A stretch of 64,000 nt of DNA from Brevibacterium antiquum (GTDB taxonomy: Bacteria > Actinomycetota > Actinomycetes > Actinomycetales > Brevibacteriaceae). The position numbers and the translations under genes were made by a program. The stretch is taken from positions 1 to 64,000 of the forward strand of contig NZ_JABASX010000014.1 of the NCBI RefSeq assembly GCF_016107655.1, in the 5' to 3' direction. The notes below the pieces were generated by a model, which saw nothing but the letters and a program-made list of their open reading frames with translations, ran no database searches and was not told where the DNA came from. This document shows positions 43,410 to 51,055 of the stretch, one piece after another (position 1 is the stretch's first letter; each line of letters starts with the position of its first letter).

Positions 43410-43438
43410 CATCTATGCGCCGTCTCAGGTGATGTGTC
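43410..43438 (-). promoter_or_regulatory. Module promoter element copy 6 (consensus described here)
   Basis: Minus strand: GACACA, then GCATAGATG 20 nt after the first G. Nine copies in the module share a GACWCA-like box (variants GACTGA, GACAAA, AACTGA, AACTGC) and GCATAGA (one GCATATA), with 19 or 20 nt between the first bases. All face in the direction of transcription. Here TAGATG ends 4 nt before the ATG. Confidence 0.75.
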
Positions 43439-43443
43439 GCAAC

Positions 43444-44160
43444 CTAGAACTCGTCGTCGAGGGGGACGTAGGCCATGTTCGAGAACTTCTCCCGATGGAC
43501 TAGGTTGTCCAAGGCCTCAGAAGGTTCATGGCTGCCTTTGATGATGGACGTCGCATTAGCCGCGGATTGGATGATCGCTGTCACCGGGAATGTGTCACCG
43601 TGTCCGGAGTATTGTCGACGTCGACCGATTGCCCACCGCAGGGCACCATCTCCGACAGAGTAGAGATACTCCCCATCAGGGGCAGAGCACTCGGCCAGGA
43701 CGGAAGCTGTCGTCTTCCATCCGCGGGGCCCAGCCACCAGTACCTTGGCGGAGTCATCGCTGAGAGCGTCGGAGAAGAATGCCAAATCCATATCCACTTC
43801 GATGTCTTCGCGCATCGGTGGGGTGATATCGACGACGTCGCGCCAAGATCCGAAGCGAGGCGTTGAAGAGTTACGTGCCTGCGAGCTCAGAGGCGGAGTC
43901 ACCAATGGATGCCGAGTCGACCACGGGTCATTGTCGGGAAGGGTGCGCATCGTGGCGGAAATAGCACCGGCAAACCAAAACAGAGCCCAGGCAGGATATT
44001 GGATTGCCCATTGTTTCGATTGGGAGTCAATCTCCATGCGCTGAGACATGGAAAACAACGGCTCGACCATCGAGATCCCGTACCGCGATGCAAGGGTGAT
44101 CTCGGGCGGGTGCAATACATGCGGATAGAACCGCTTGATTAGCTCACGTGGTTCGACCAC
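43444..44160 (-). CDS. Unknown protein
   Basis: A 238-residue protein from GTG 44160, preceded by GGGGGAGG 6 nt upstream. No family recognised. Features include a hydrophobic segment WAIQYPAWALFWFAGAISATM (about residues 51-71), which could be a membrane helix or a buried core, and a C-terminal half with VLVAGPRGWKTTASVLAE, which looks faintly like a P-loop but lacks the GxxxxGK spacing. It lies alone, divergent from the ParA-like operon and 38 bp before the primase-helicase. It lacks a copy of the module promoter element. Confidence 0.6.
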   Translation of the reverse strand: MVEPRELIKRFYPHVLHPPEITLASRYGISMVEPLFSMSQRMEIDSQSKQWAIQYPAWALFWFAGAISATMRTLPDNDPWSTRHPLVTPPLSSQARNSSTPRFGSWRDVVDITPPMREDIEVDMDLAFFSDALSDDSAKVLVAGPRGWKTTASVLAECSAPDGEYLYSVGDGALRWAIGRRRQYSGHGDTFPVTAIIQSAANATSIIKGSHEPSEALDNLVHREKFSNMAYVPLDDEF

Positions 44161-44275
44161 TGTGTGCCTCCCCCGGTCGACGAAATTAGCTTGCCAGAAT
44201 CACTGACCATCCCGAAAGCACTCTCCCATGTTGTAGTTGTTCGACACACCCAATCCCTTGACGCATAGAGAGGGT
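44161..44275. promoter_or_regulatory. Divergent intergenic region before the ParA-like operon
   Basis: 115 bp between two divergent starts. It contains promoter copy 7 on the plus strand. The minus-strand promoter for the gene at 44160 is not obvious. Confidence 0.5.
44243..44271 (+). promoter_or_regulatory. Module promoter element copy 7
   Basis: Plus strand: GACACA, then GCATAGAGA 20 nt after the first G. TAGAGA is separated from the GTG at 44276 by GGGT, so the mRNA is probably leaderless. It is the only copy on the plus strand and it drives the only rightward operon of the module. Confidence 0.75.
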
Positions 44276-46783
44276 GTGAGTAAAACAACGCGAATCGGTA
44301 TTGCTAACCTGCCCGGCCTCGAAGATGTTCTTGCCGAAGCAGGCTACCACGTGATCTCTGGACAGAGATTCCGCGATGCTGCCTTGAACATCAAGAAGGC
44401 CATGTCGAGCCAAGCCCCTCCTAGCGTCGTCCTCGTTGGCGACTTCAACCAGGTCGGGCTCAAGGCTTGGGCGGAAAAACTCTCGAAGGAAACAACCCTC
44501 CGCGCGATCTCCACCGCTACGGGTGGTGCCTTTGCCAATCACCCAACCGTGGACACGATTTCCGCGCCCACTGATGTGTGGGACGTTCTCGACTCATTGG
44601 GAATCGAGACTCCCAACTCGCCGTCGCCTGTGATTGATTCTAACGGCATCGCCCAGGTAGTCGAAGTAGGCACGTCGACATCAATGCAGCCGATGAACGG
44701 GGCATCTGCACTTGGTGGCAATCCTCTCCATATGTCACACGGAGGTGTGTCGGATGAGGAGCCGCCCCAGAACGAATCGGCATCCTCCACGGACAAAGCC
44801 TCACCACAAGATTCAGGTCTTCAGTCCGTCGTCGACCCGTGGTCCAACCCATCGGCCTCCACGACTCAGGCTGAGGACCGACAGCGTCCCACACCTGAAC
44901 CGGCATCCGCAGTTCATGCCGGACCAGACCCATGGGGACGTAACGAGCCGATGGCCCACGACTCTCCAGAATCTTCGCCTTCATCAGTCCAGCAATCCAG
45001 TTCTGAACCACCCATGGTTCAGCCGTCCTCCCAGCTCAGACAGGGCGGACCACTCGATTCGGGACAGCACGTAGACCGGTCGGCGGCCCAGTCCGGGCCG
45101 CCTTGGGACGCTCCTGAATCACACGTCGACCCAACGCCGCCGCAGGCGCAGGCTGGTCAGCCGGCCCAGAGTCAGACCACACCAAGTCCTGCCATGGACC
45201 AGTACCCGTCCCAGCAGAACCGTCCCGAGCCGACTCAGCCATCCGGACAGGAACCGCCATCGAGGAGTAACCCCGTGAGGTACGACGACTACCAGGCACC
45301 ACCTCCCCCGCAGCAGCCACCTCAAGTGACGAATAGCTACGATCACAACCCACCAACCCAGCCGATGCCACAGATGCCAGGGGGCCAACACGGCCACCCT
45401 CGCAACGAACATCCACCGGTTGAAGCCCAGCCACAGCCGGTGGCTTACCAACAGGCACCAGCTCAGCACTATCAGCAGCCGAGCCCTCCGGCCCCACCTC
45501 AGCAGGCATATGAGCCTGCCATGCCTCATGCGGGTGGCCAGTGGTGGCCGGGTACAGCTCAGCAGACATCCCCAGTTCAGCCGACGGGCCAATGGGCGAC
45601 ACCGGCACCCCCGGTCGAGGCGCCCACTCCGACACAACAGCCCTCGTGGGCAGCACAGCCGTCGGCCCCAAGCTCATCCCGGATGCCCAATCAGTGGTCG
45701 AGCAACGAGGCCTATCAGGCACATGCTCAAGGTTTCGATCAGTTCGGCGATGTCTTCGACCAGGCGATCGCTGACTACGCACCCGACTATTCCCCCAGCA
45801 GAACGCCGTTCTCTGACGCCTTCGCCTCAGTGCTCGTCATCGGTGCAGGCAAAGGCGGTGTCGGTAAGACCTCAATTTCTATCGCTACCGCCCAGCGTGC
45901 GGCTCTGGCTGGGTACAGGGTCATCCTCATTGATTCGAATCGTGGTCAGCCCGGAACAGGCATCCGCCTCCGATTGAAAAAGTCGAGTCTGCCCACCATC
46001 GCCGACGCCGCTCTCTCAGGAAACATGGCCGATGCACTCGTCACGCCGAAACAGATCAATCAGGTGCGAAGCGGAGCCAATCTCGAAGAGATCAAGTTCG
46101 GTGTTATCCAAGCCCCGCCTCCATCTCAGGCGTCGAAGCGTTTGGTCACGAACGAGCTCTACGCCAAAGCCATTGCATTCGCCAAGCAGAAGGCAGATCT
46201 AGTCATCATCGACACTCAGATCGCTGAGGCGATGGCCGCCGCCGAAGACACTGTCTATCGAGAGGTGCTCGTGCCCACGCTCAGGGCCAATGATCCCAAC
46301 TCACCGACAGCGATGCTCATGCTCACCGAACACGGCAGGGAGTCCTACAACCATCTTGGCGATCGAGTTCTCGAACTCAATAAGGCCGGTGTTCAGCGCA
46401 ACCGAGTCATGATGCTCCTCAACGCTGCTCCACCTGAACAGCCGGTGACGAATCTCAAACAGGTGGGATTTGATGACTACGGAGAATGGGTCGGCGTCAT
46501 TGACTATGACCCGCGCCTCAAGCAGACCTTCAACTCCGGCCGTACTGGCGCCGAGCTCGACGGCCTGTCCTCCGTAATCGACCACCTCCTCTTCCGAGTC
46601 ACAAACGATAATGAGGCCTTCCCGTCGACTCCCGCTGGTGGCTTGGGCGCCAAACACGTGGCCGCGGCGCAAACGAGACGCGGCAACCGTGAGCGCGAAG
46701 CACAGAAGAAGAGGTCGAGCCAAAAAGGATTCTTCCCCCAGCTCTTCGCCCGACTGTTCTCACGAGGCCGCACCAATGACTGA
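44276..46783 (+). CDS. ParA/MinD/TadZ-like ATPase with a long proline-rich linker
   Basis: 835 residues from GTG 44276; an in-frame TTG lies 39 bp upstream, but it would begin inside the promoter. Residues 1-110 look like a degenerate receiver-type alpha/beta domain (IGIANLPGLEDVLAEAGYHVISG, PPSVVLVGDFNQ), as at the N-terminus of TadZ/CpaE. Residues about 120-500 are Pro/Gln/Ser-rich and disordered. The C-terminal domain has the deviant Walker A IGAGKGGVGKTS (about 521-531), a DSNRGQPG segment and LVIIDTQIAEA. It ends with a basic tail. Such proteins place DNA or secretion machines at cell poles. It heads a five-gene operon with the sigma-like protein and could partition the element or localise the conjugation apparatus. 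Confidence 0.82.
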   Translation: MSKTTRIGIANLPGLEDVLAEAGYHVISGQRFRDAALNIKKAMSSQAPPSVVLVGDFNQVGLKAWAEKLSKETTLRAISTATGGAFANHPTVDTISAPTDVWDVLDSLGIETPNSPSPVIDSNGIAQVVEVGTSTSMQPMNGASALGGNPLHMSHGGVSDEEPPQNESASSTDKASPQDSGLQSVVDPWSNPSASTTQAEDRQRPTPEPASAVHAGPDPWGRNEPMAHDSPESSPSSVQQSSSEPPMVQPSSQLRQGGPLDSGQHVDRSAAQSGPPWDAPESHVDPTPPQAQAGQPAQSQTTPSPAMDQYPSQQNRPEPTQPSGQEPPSRSNPVRYDDYQAPPPPQQPPQVTNSYDHNPPTQPMPQMPGGQHGHPRNEHPPVEAQPQPVAYQQAPAQHYQQPSPPAPPQQAYEPAMPHAGGQWWPGTAQQTSPVQPTGQWATPAPPVEAPTPTQQPSWAAQPSAPSSSRMPNQWSSNEAYQAHAQGFDQFGDVFDQAIADYAPDYSPSRTPFSDAFASVLVIGAGKGGVGKTSISIATAQRAALAGYRVILIDSNRGQPGTGIRLRLKKSSLPTIADAALSGNMADALVTPKQINQVRSGANLEEIKFGVIQAPPPSQASKRLVTNELYAKAIAFAKQKADLVIIDTQIAEAMAAAEDTVYREVLVPTLRANDPNSPTAMLMLTEHGRESYNHLGDRVLELNKAGVQRNRVMMLLNAAPPEQPVTNLKQVGFDDYGEWVGVIDYDPRLKQTFNSGRTGAELDGLSSVIDHLLFRVTNDNEAFPSTPAGGLGAKHVAAAQTRRGNREREAQKKRSSQKGFFPQLFARLFSRGRTND

Positions 46784-47867
46784 TCCCGCGATCTCGGCGA
46801 CCCACGACGACTTTGCCACTGAGGGCGGTGAACGAGCCCACCGATGGATCCGCCGTATCACCAGCTACATCGAGGCAATTGTTCACTCCAAAGATGCCCG
46901 GATGATCCCCCTTGAGACGCTGGAATCCGAGGTCGCCCTCGTCACCTTGCCAGTTTGGCTCTGGGCCGAGGCCGACCCGAAGATCGTTGGCCGCAAAGCC
47001 ACCTTCATGTCCGGTGAGACCACCCGGCCGTTACTGCCCGTCCGCGTGCAGTGGGAGGGCGGCAGTGTTCAGGCACTGAGCGAAGGATGCCACCATCTGG
47101 GATGGACTGTTACCGGAATGGGCAAACGTCAAAGCGGAAATACGGCCGTAACTGTTGATTCTAATCAATTTCAACAACATGTTCCGTACGGAGATGAACC
47201 CGGAGCGGAATCAAGGTTAATTACACAGTTGCCATTTACAATTAAACAATCACTAATAACTCCGGGAGCCAGCCTTCAAGCTTTGCAGACGATCGAGAAA
47301 ATGGCCCAACAGTCATGGTGGAATTTTCTCAGCGCAATCGAGCGGACTTTGCGTGAGTGCCTTGAAAGGCAGCACGTCTCACTCATGCGCGACATCGATA
47401 AGACGGTGACGAAGCTCGGGCCGCAAGACTTCGGCCAACCGTTACTCGACTCCGAAACCCTCGACTCCATGGCCACCGAGATGACCCTGGGGGCAGAGGG
47501 CGATCCTGACCAATCGTATCTGTCTGAGCTCATCGACAAGTGCTGCAAGCCGGAGAGGTTCGCCAAGGTTGACCCCCAGAGGTATCTCTACGTTGAGATC
47601 TCACGAACAGCTGGCGCCGCCGTCCAGAAGCGAGTCGGCGATCCCGCGATCGGACGCAAGATCCGAAAGGTCTACGCCGAAAGCGGTGAGGTCGATCCCG
47701 AGAAGGTCATCGCGCTCTACCGCAAGGAGTACCCGAAAGACGGGCTGTCCTATAAGCGTCTGACCGACGCCCTCAATGTCATTCGAGACCCGATGGCTGA
47801 GGCGGTCCGAGTCGATTTCCAATCGTTGGACATCGACTACAACGGTCAATCCTGGTATTTGGTGTAG
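46776..47867 (+). CDS. Unknown operon protein with an AT-rich coding island
   Basis: 363 residues from ATG 46776, overlapping the ParA-like stop by 8 bp, with GAGG 8-9 nt upstream. No family recognised. The first 110 residues are beta-rich (VALVTLPVWLWAEADPK, LLPVRVQWEGGSVQAL) and the rest helical, with a possible DNA-binding end (KDGLSYKRLTDALNVIRD). Codons for about 45 residues (about 47,140-47,275) are AT-rich at third positions and include TTA and ATA, unlike both flanks. It is translationally coupled to the ParA-like gene, so a partner role in partition or replication is possible. Confidence 0.65.
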   Translation: MTDPAISATHDDFATEGGERAHRWIRRITSYIEAIVHSKDARMIPLETLESEVALVTLPVWLWAEADPKIVGRKATFMSGETTRPLLPVRVQWEGGSVQALSEGCHHLGWTVTGMGKRQSGNTAVTVDSNQFQQHVPYGDEPGAESRLITQLPFTIKQSLITPGASLQALQTIEKMAQQSWWNFLSAIERTLRECLERQHVSLMRDIDKTVTKLGPQDFGQPLLDSETLDSMATEMTLGAEGDPDQSYLSELIDKCCKPERFAKVDPQRYLYVEISRTAGAAVQKRVGDPAIGRKIRKVYAESGEVDPEKVIALYRKEYPKDGLSYKRLTDALNVIRDPMAEAVRVDFQSLDIDYNGQSWYLV

Positions 47868-47895
47868 ACGACAAGCGAAGGGGGCGAATTAACAA

Positions 47896-48366
47896 ATGGA
47901 ACCGTCATCAAATAGTATTCCCATTAATGCGTTGAATAATGCCTCACCCGGCAATCTCATTGCACCACAAACAGCAACGGAGCTTTCACGTTCAGCGCGA
48001 CAAAATCGAGCGGAATGGTTGGTGTCCGTTGCCGAAGGCCTTTTGGGCGTCAATGACGTTCTCACCAGCGTTGGTGGAAACGGTGAAGGGAGGATGCTCG
48101 GAGCTATCTCGCTGAGGCAGCTCCTACTCGCGTCTGACGAGCACCGGTCACAGGCACGAGTGAACAGATTGATCGAACGGCTGAAGGAAATCTCAGACTC
48201 CAGCGATACCCCCACGCGCAAGATCACGTTGGCGTGGTTGTTCGACCCTCGCAGTCAAGGTAAGAGACTCATGGCCTACTGCGATGCCCTTCGCGAGAAC
48301 CGTCAGGAATCCCCCTGGCCGGGCTTCCCCTTTTCTGAGAATACGGCAGGAGATTCACATGAGTGA
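47896..48366 (+). CDS. Small helical protein, possible regulator
   Basis: 156 residues from ATG 47896, 28 bp after the previous stop, with a weak GGGGGCG ribosome-binding site. The sequence is mainly helical and Arg/Leu-rich (RSARQNRAEWLVSVAEGLLGVND, ISLRQLLLASDEHRSQARVNRLIERL, ARKITLAWLFDPRSQGKRL-like segment), compatible with a DNA-binding or anti-sigma-type protein, but nothing is recognised. The first 30 codons are AT-rich. It overlaps the sigma-like gene by 8 bp, a common arrangement for a sigma factor and its partner. Confidence 0.6.
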   Translation: MEPSSNSIPINALNNASPGNLIAPQTATELSRSARQNRAEWLVSVAEGLLGVNDVLTSVGGNGEGRMLGAISLRQLLLASDEHRSQARVNRLIERLKEISDSSDTPTRKITLAWLFDPRSQGKRLMAYCDALRENRQESPWPGFPFSENTAGDSHE

Positions 48367-49216
48367 CGAAGACGATCCGATCAAAGGGGTGATCTCGTCC
48401 ATCGTCTCACTCGATGACGACGCACGAACCGTCGCCATCGAGGACTACTCTCGTTCCGCACGAGAGACCTACCGGCAGATCGCATTCCATCTGTGCCGGA
48501 CGAACAATTTGCCACCGAACCGACACTTGGATGACCTCATCCAAATCGTGGCCACCAGAGACTACGAACTCATCCTCAAGGCAGTTGAGGACCCAACGAT
48601 TTTCGACCGCATCAACCGGTGGACCGGGTATCTGCGCAACGAGTCGCGCAACGCTGTGAAGACCTACAAAGACACGACAGCCGGCGAAGCTCCCATGTCA
48701 GGGATGACCACACTCAATCGTCGTCGCAGGCTCTTGGCTTCCATGCGGCAATCACTGGCTACTGACGGCTTTGAGAATGCCACCGACATTGAGGTCGTTG
48801 ACGCGACGAACGAGCATCTTCGCAAGACACAGAAGAACCCCGAGAAGAGCGGCCTGATCTGCTCTGTCGATGACTTCTATCTCACCGTCTCACCGCTCGA
48901 AGTCGTACCTGATGTCTCAACTTCGGGAGATCTAGATTCGGTCATACACTCCACCGAGGGCGCATTCATCGTGGCCAAGGCCATCGAGGAGGCCACCACG
49001 GAGTCGGAGACCTTCGGCGTTGTCCTCGACTGCTACTTCGGTGAGCTCTTCGGCGACGGCGCAACCGGCCAGATCCCCCAAACAGCCGATGTGGCCGAGA
49101 TGACTGGATTGACGAGTCGAGATTGCTCCCGACTCAAACGCAACGGGCTGACCATGATGCAACGTCTCATGCGCGACCATTACGGCATCACCAGCGAAGA
49201 CTGGATCGCCTCATGA
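48359..49216 (+). CDS. Sigma-70-like protein, candidate reader of the module promoters
   Basis: 285 residues from ATG 48359, with AGGAG 7 nt upstream. Residues about 40-105 resemble sigma region 2 (DDLIQIVATRDYELILKAV, then RINRWTGYLRNESRNAVKTYKD). About 115-165 resemble region 3 (LNRRRRLLASMRQSLATDGFEN-type helix, then IEVVDATNEHLRK). Residues about 235-275 contain a region 4-like helix-turn-helix (TADVAEMTGLTSRDCSRLKR, NGLTMMQRLM). The similarity is at the level of pattern and spacing, so this is an inference. Its operon is driven by promoter copy 7, which would make a positive loop. A phage-type activator is the alternative. Confidence 0.55.
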   Translation: MSDEDDPIKGVISSIVSLDDDARTVAIEDYSRSARETYRQIAFHLCRTNNLPPNRHLDDLIQIVATRDYELILKAVEDPTIFDRINRWTGYLRNESRNAVKTYKDTTAGEAPMSGMTTLNRRRRLLASMRQSLATDGFENATDIEVVDATNEHLRKTQKNPEKSGLICSVDDFYLTVSPLEVVPDVSTSGDLDSVIHSTEGAFIVAKAIEEATTESETFGVVLDCYFGELFGDGATGQIPQTADVAEMTGLTSRDCSRLKRNGLTMMQRLMRDHYGITSEDWIAS

Positions 49217-49416
49217 GTCCCAACGAGCGGTCCGCCTACTTGTCTAGCGCCGAGCGCAAACTCGAGAAGTGCCGCGACCTCGCCAGCCGACCAGGAGACG
49301 GCAGCCCCTGGACCGGAGACGAGGAGCGGGAGAAGGTGCGACAACAGCGGATCATGCACGCCACGGAAGGCCTACTATGCGCGACTCTGGCACTGGCTAG
49401 TCAGTGCGACGACTAA
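49213..49416 (+). CDS. Small helical protein at the end of the ParA/sigma operon
   Basis: 67 residues, ATG 49213 overlapping the preceding stop (ATGA). The protein is charged and helical (ERSAYLSSAERKLEKCRDLA, REKVRQQRIMHATEGLLCATLALA) with three Cys. It could be an antisigma-like or toxin/antitoxin-like partner, but there is no direct evidence. It ends 16 bp from a convergent gene. Confidence 0.6.
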   Translation: MSPNERSAYLSSAERKLEKCRDLASRPGDGSPWTGDEEREKVRQQRIMHATEGLLCATLALASQCDD

Positions 49417-49432
49417 CCGGAACCGATCGTGC

Positions 49433-50167
49433 CTATCGCCGTGGATCGTAACGGTCCTCGTCAGACCACAGACAATCAGACTCGTTGTATGCCAAGACGG
49501 AAAAACTCACTGGCCGGCCGAACGTGTGGCAATACGGTTCGGCGTATTTTTCGGCTACATCATCGAGTGCGTCTGCAACGGATCTAGCTGTGAGGCGAGA
49601 CCGATATTTCAGATCCACAATGAGCCGAGCTTGCCGGCCTCCACGCTTGATCAGTAGGTCCGGGCGAATGAGAGTATTACTTCTACCTTCTCTTGCGACC
49701 ATGTCGTCCATGAACCACCCCGCAGCATCGGCTGCCTCCGCCCATACAAACTCCCAGTCGTCGTCCGCCGCACGCGCCATCAGTGCTGTGGCAACGGACA
49801 GCGTCATCGATTCGATGTCTTTGATGGCATTCTTCTGAGAAGTGGTCGACAGTTCGTAGAAACTGTCGAAGTTCTTTGACCAATGGGGCCCGCCTGAGTC
49901 GATGAGAGAGCGTAACAGGAAGTCAAGGATGCGCCCTCCCGAGTCTGGGTCTGAGTCCTCGTTGTCGACGAGCTCAAGACAGCGCCCCAGCCCCTTTCTC
50001 AGCACGCGTGCCGTCGTCACGGCATCATCGATGAATCTTTGTCTTTGATGGCGGTCACTGTGCGCCTTGGAATTTTTTCTCAACGCATACCGCTTGGTCG
50101 CAGATACCGTTGCTGCCCTGCCAACGAGAATGCCAATCATCGACCTTGAATCGAGTGAGGTTGTCAT
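49433..50167 (-). CDS. PD-(D/E)XK nuclease-like protein
   Basis: 244 residues. The C-terminal region has RPDLLIKRGGRQARLIVDLKYRSRL, in which an Asp followed 12-14 residues later by D-x-K gives the PD-(D/E)XK active-site spacing, as in McrC and related endonucleases. The upstream ~130 residues are helical (DAVTTARVLRKGLGRCLELVD). It is the last gene of a leftward run, 34 bp after the YdjM-like gene, and convergent with the sigma-like operon. Its job could be DNA processing in transfer, or defence. Confidence 0.65.
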   Translation of the reverse strand: MTTSLDSRSMIGILVGRAATVSATKRYALRKNSKAHSDRHQRQRFIDDAVTTARVLRKGLGRCLELVDNEDSDPDSGGRILDFLLRSLIDSGGPHWSKNFDSFYELSTTSQKNAIKDIESMTLSVATALMARAADDDWEFVWAEAADAAGWFMDDMVAREGRSNTLIRPDLLIKRGGRQARLIVDLKYRSRLTARSVADALDDVAEKYAEPYCHTFGRPVSFSVLAYNESDCLWSDEDRYDPRR

Positions 50168-50201
50168 ACCTCAATCGTAAGTTCGCCCCCTGACGTGAGG
50201 C

Positions 50202-51032
50202 TCATCCCAGTGGATCGCTCAGACCAGTCTTGATCTCATCGAAGTGCGGCAGCGTTGCCCACGCACCAGGATCGAACATGCCTGCCTCCGTCGTTACGGC
50301 GAGAACCACGTAGCCAGTGAGTCCGAGACAGAGTATCCACTCCCTCATCGAGCCTGCATTGCCGAGGATGGGGAAACCGAAGCTGCCCTTGTCGTTCCAG
50401 CACGATCCGAGAACAGGAATATGCTCGAGCCCCTGTGGAGCCTTCGGCGTCAGAGGGTAGAGAATCGGACACATGTCGGTCGTGGCCATGTCGCCGATGA
50501 TGTGGATGGCACACCCCAGGCCGACGGCCAATGGCAACATGAACGGATCGGTGTCGAATTCCTTCATGACAAACCCCGCTACGGCCAGCGATAGGCCCCA
50601 AGGCAGGACGGAGAATGGCCCACTGAGCTTCAATGCCTTCAGCGCGAAAGAAGTGAGGACGAATCCCATAATCGCCGCCCCGATAGCCAGCCCGTCATAG
50701 CGCAGCTGTCCTAGCAATATCGCCAGAACGACGAAGGCCGCGATCCCGATGATGCTGTGAGTCCCATGCCGGTGCCCGCCAGAAACCTTGCCGACCATTC
50801 GACATATGATCTCCGATGGGGAAGGCAAAGGCCCGAGCTTCGGCAGAGAGTGAGCGATCGTGGCATTGTGGTGATCGGCGTCTGGCAAAAGTGCGGCACC
50901 CGTGACCACAGCGGCGAACGAGGCCAACGACATGCCGCTGCCGGCATCGATGACTCCGAGGCTCACGCCTGTGGTTCCAGCCAAAGCCATGGCTCCAGCG
51001 GTGCCGGAGATCGCGTGGTGTCCTCCCATCAT
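50202..51032 (-). CDS. YdjM-like membrane-bound metal-dependent hydrolase
   Basis: 276 residues with about six hydrophobic helices and the His/Asp motifs of the YdjM family: GHHAISGTAG at the start, LLPDADHHN, SGGHRHGTHSI and IHIIGDMATTD. Family members are predicted zinc hydrolases of the inner membrane, and some are tied to the SOS response, but the substrate is unknown. ATG 51032 or 51029 are both possible and the ribosome-binding site is weak. It lies 24 bp after the FtsK-HAD gene. Possible roles are envelope remodelling during mating or host modulation. Confidence 0.75.
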   Translation of the reverse strand: MMGGHHAISGTAGAMALAGTTGVSLGVIDAGSGMSLASFAAVVTGAALLPDADHHNATIAHSLPKLGPLPSPSEIICRMVGKVSGGHRHGTHSIIGIAAFVVLAILLGQLRYDGLAIGAAIMGFVLTSFALKALKLSGPFSVLPWGLSLAVAGFVMKEFDTDPFMLPLAVGLGCAIHIIGDMATTDMCPILYPLTPKAPQGLEHIPVLGSCWNDKGSFGFPILGNAGSMREWILCLGLTGYVVLAVTTEAGMFDPGAWATLPHFDEIKTGLSDPLG

Positions 51033-51055
51033 GGGCGATCACAAATCCTTTCGTC

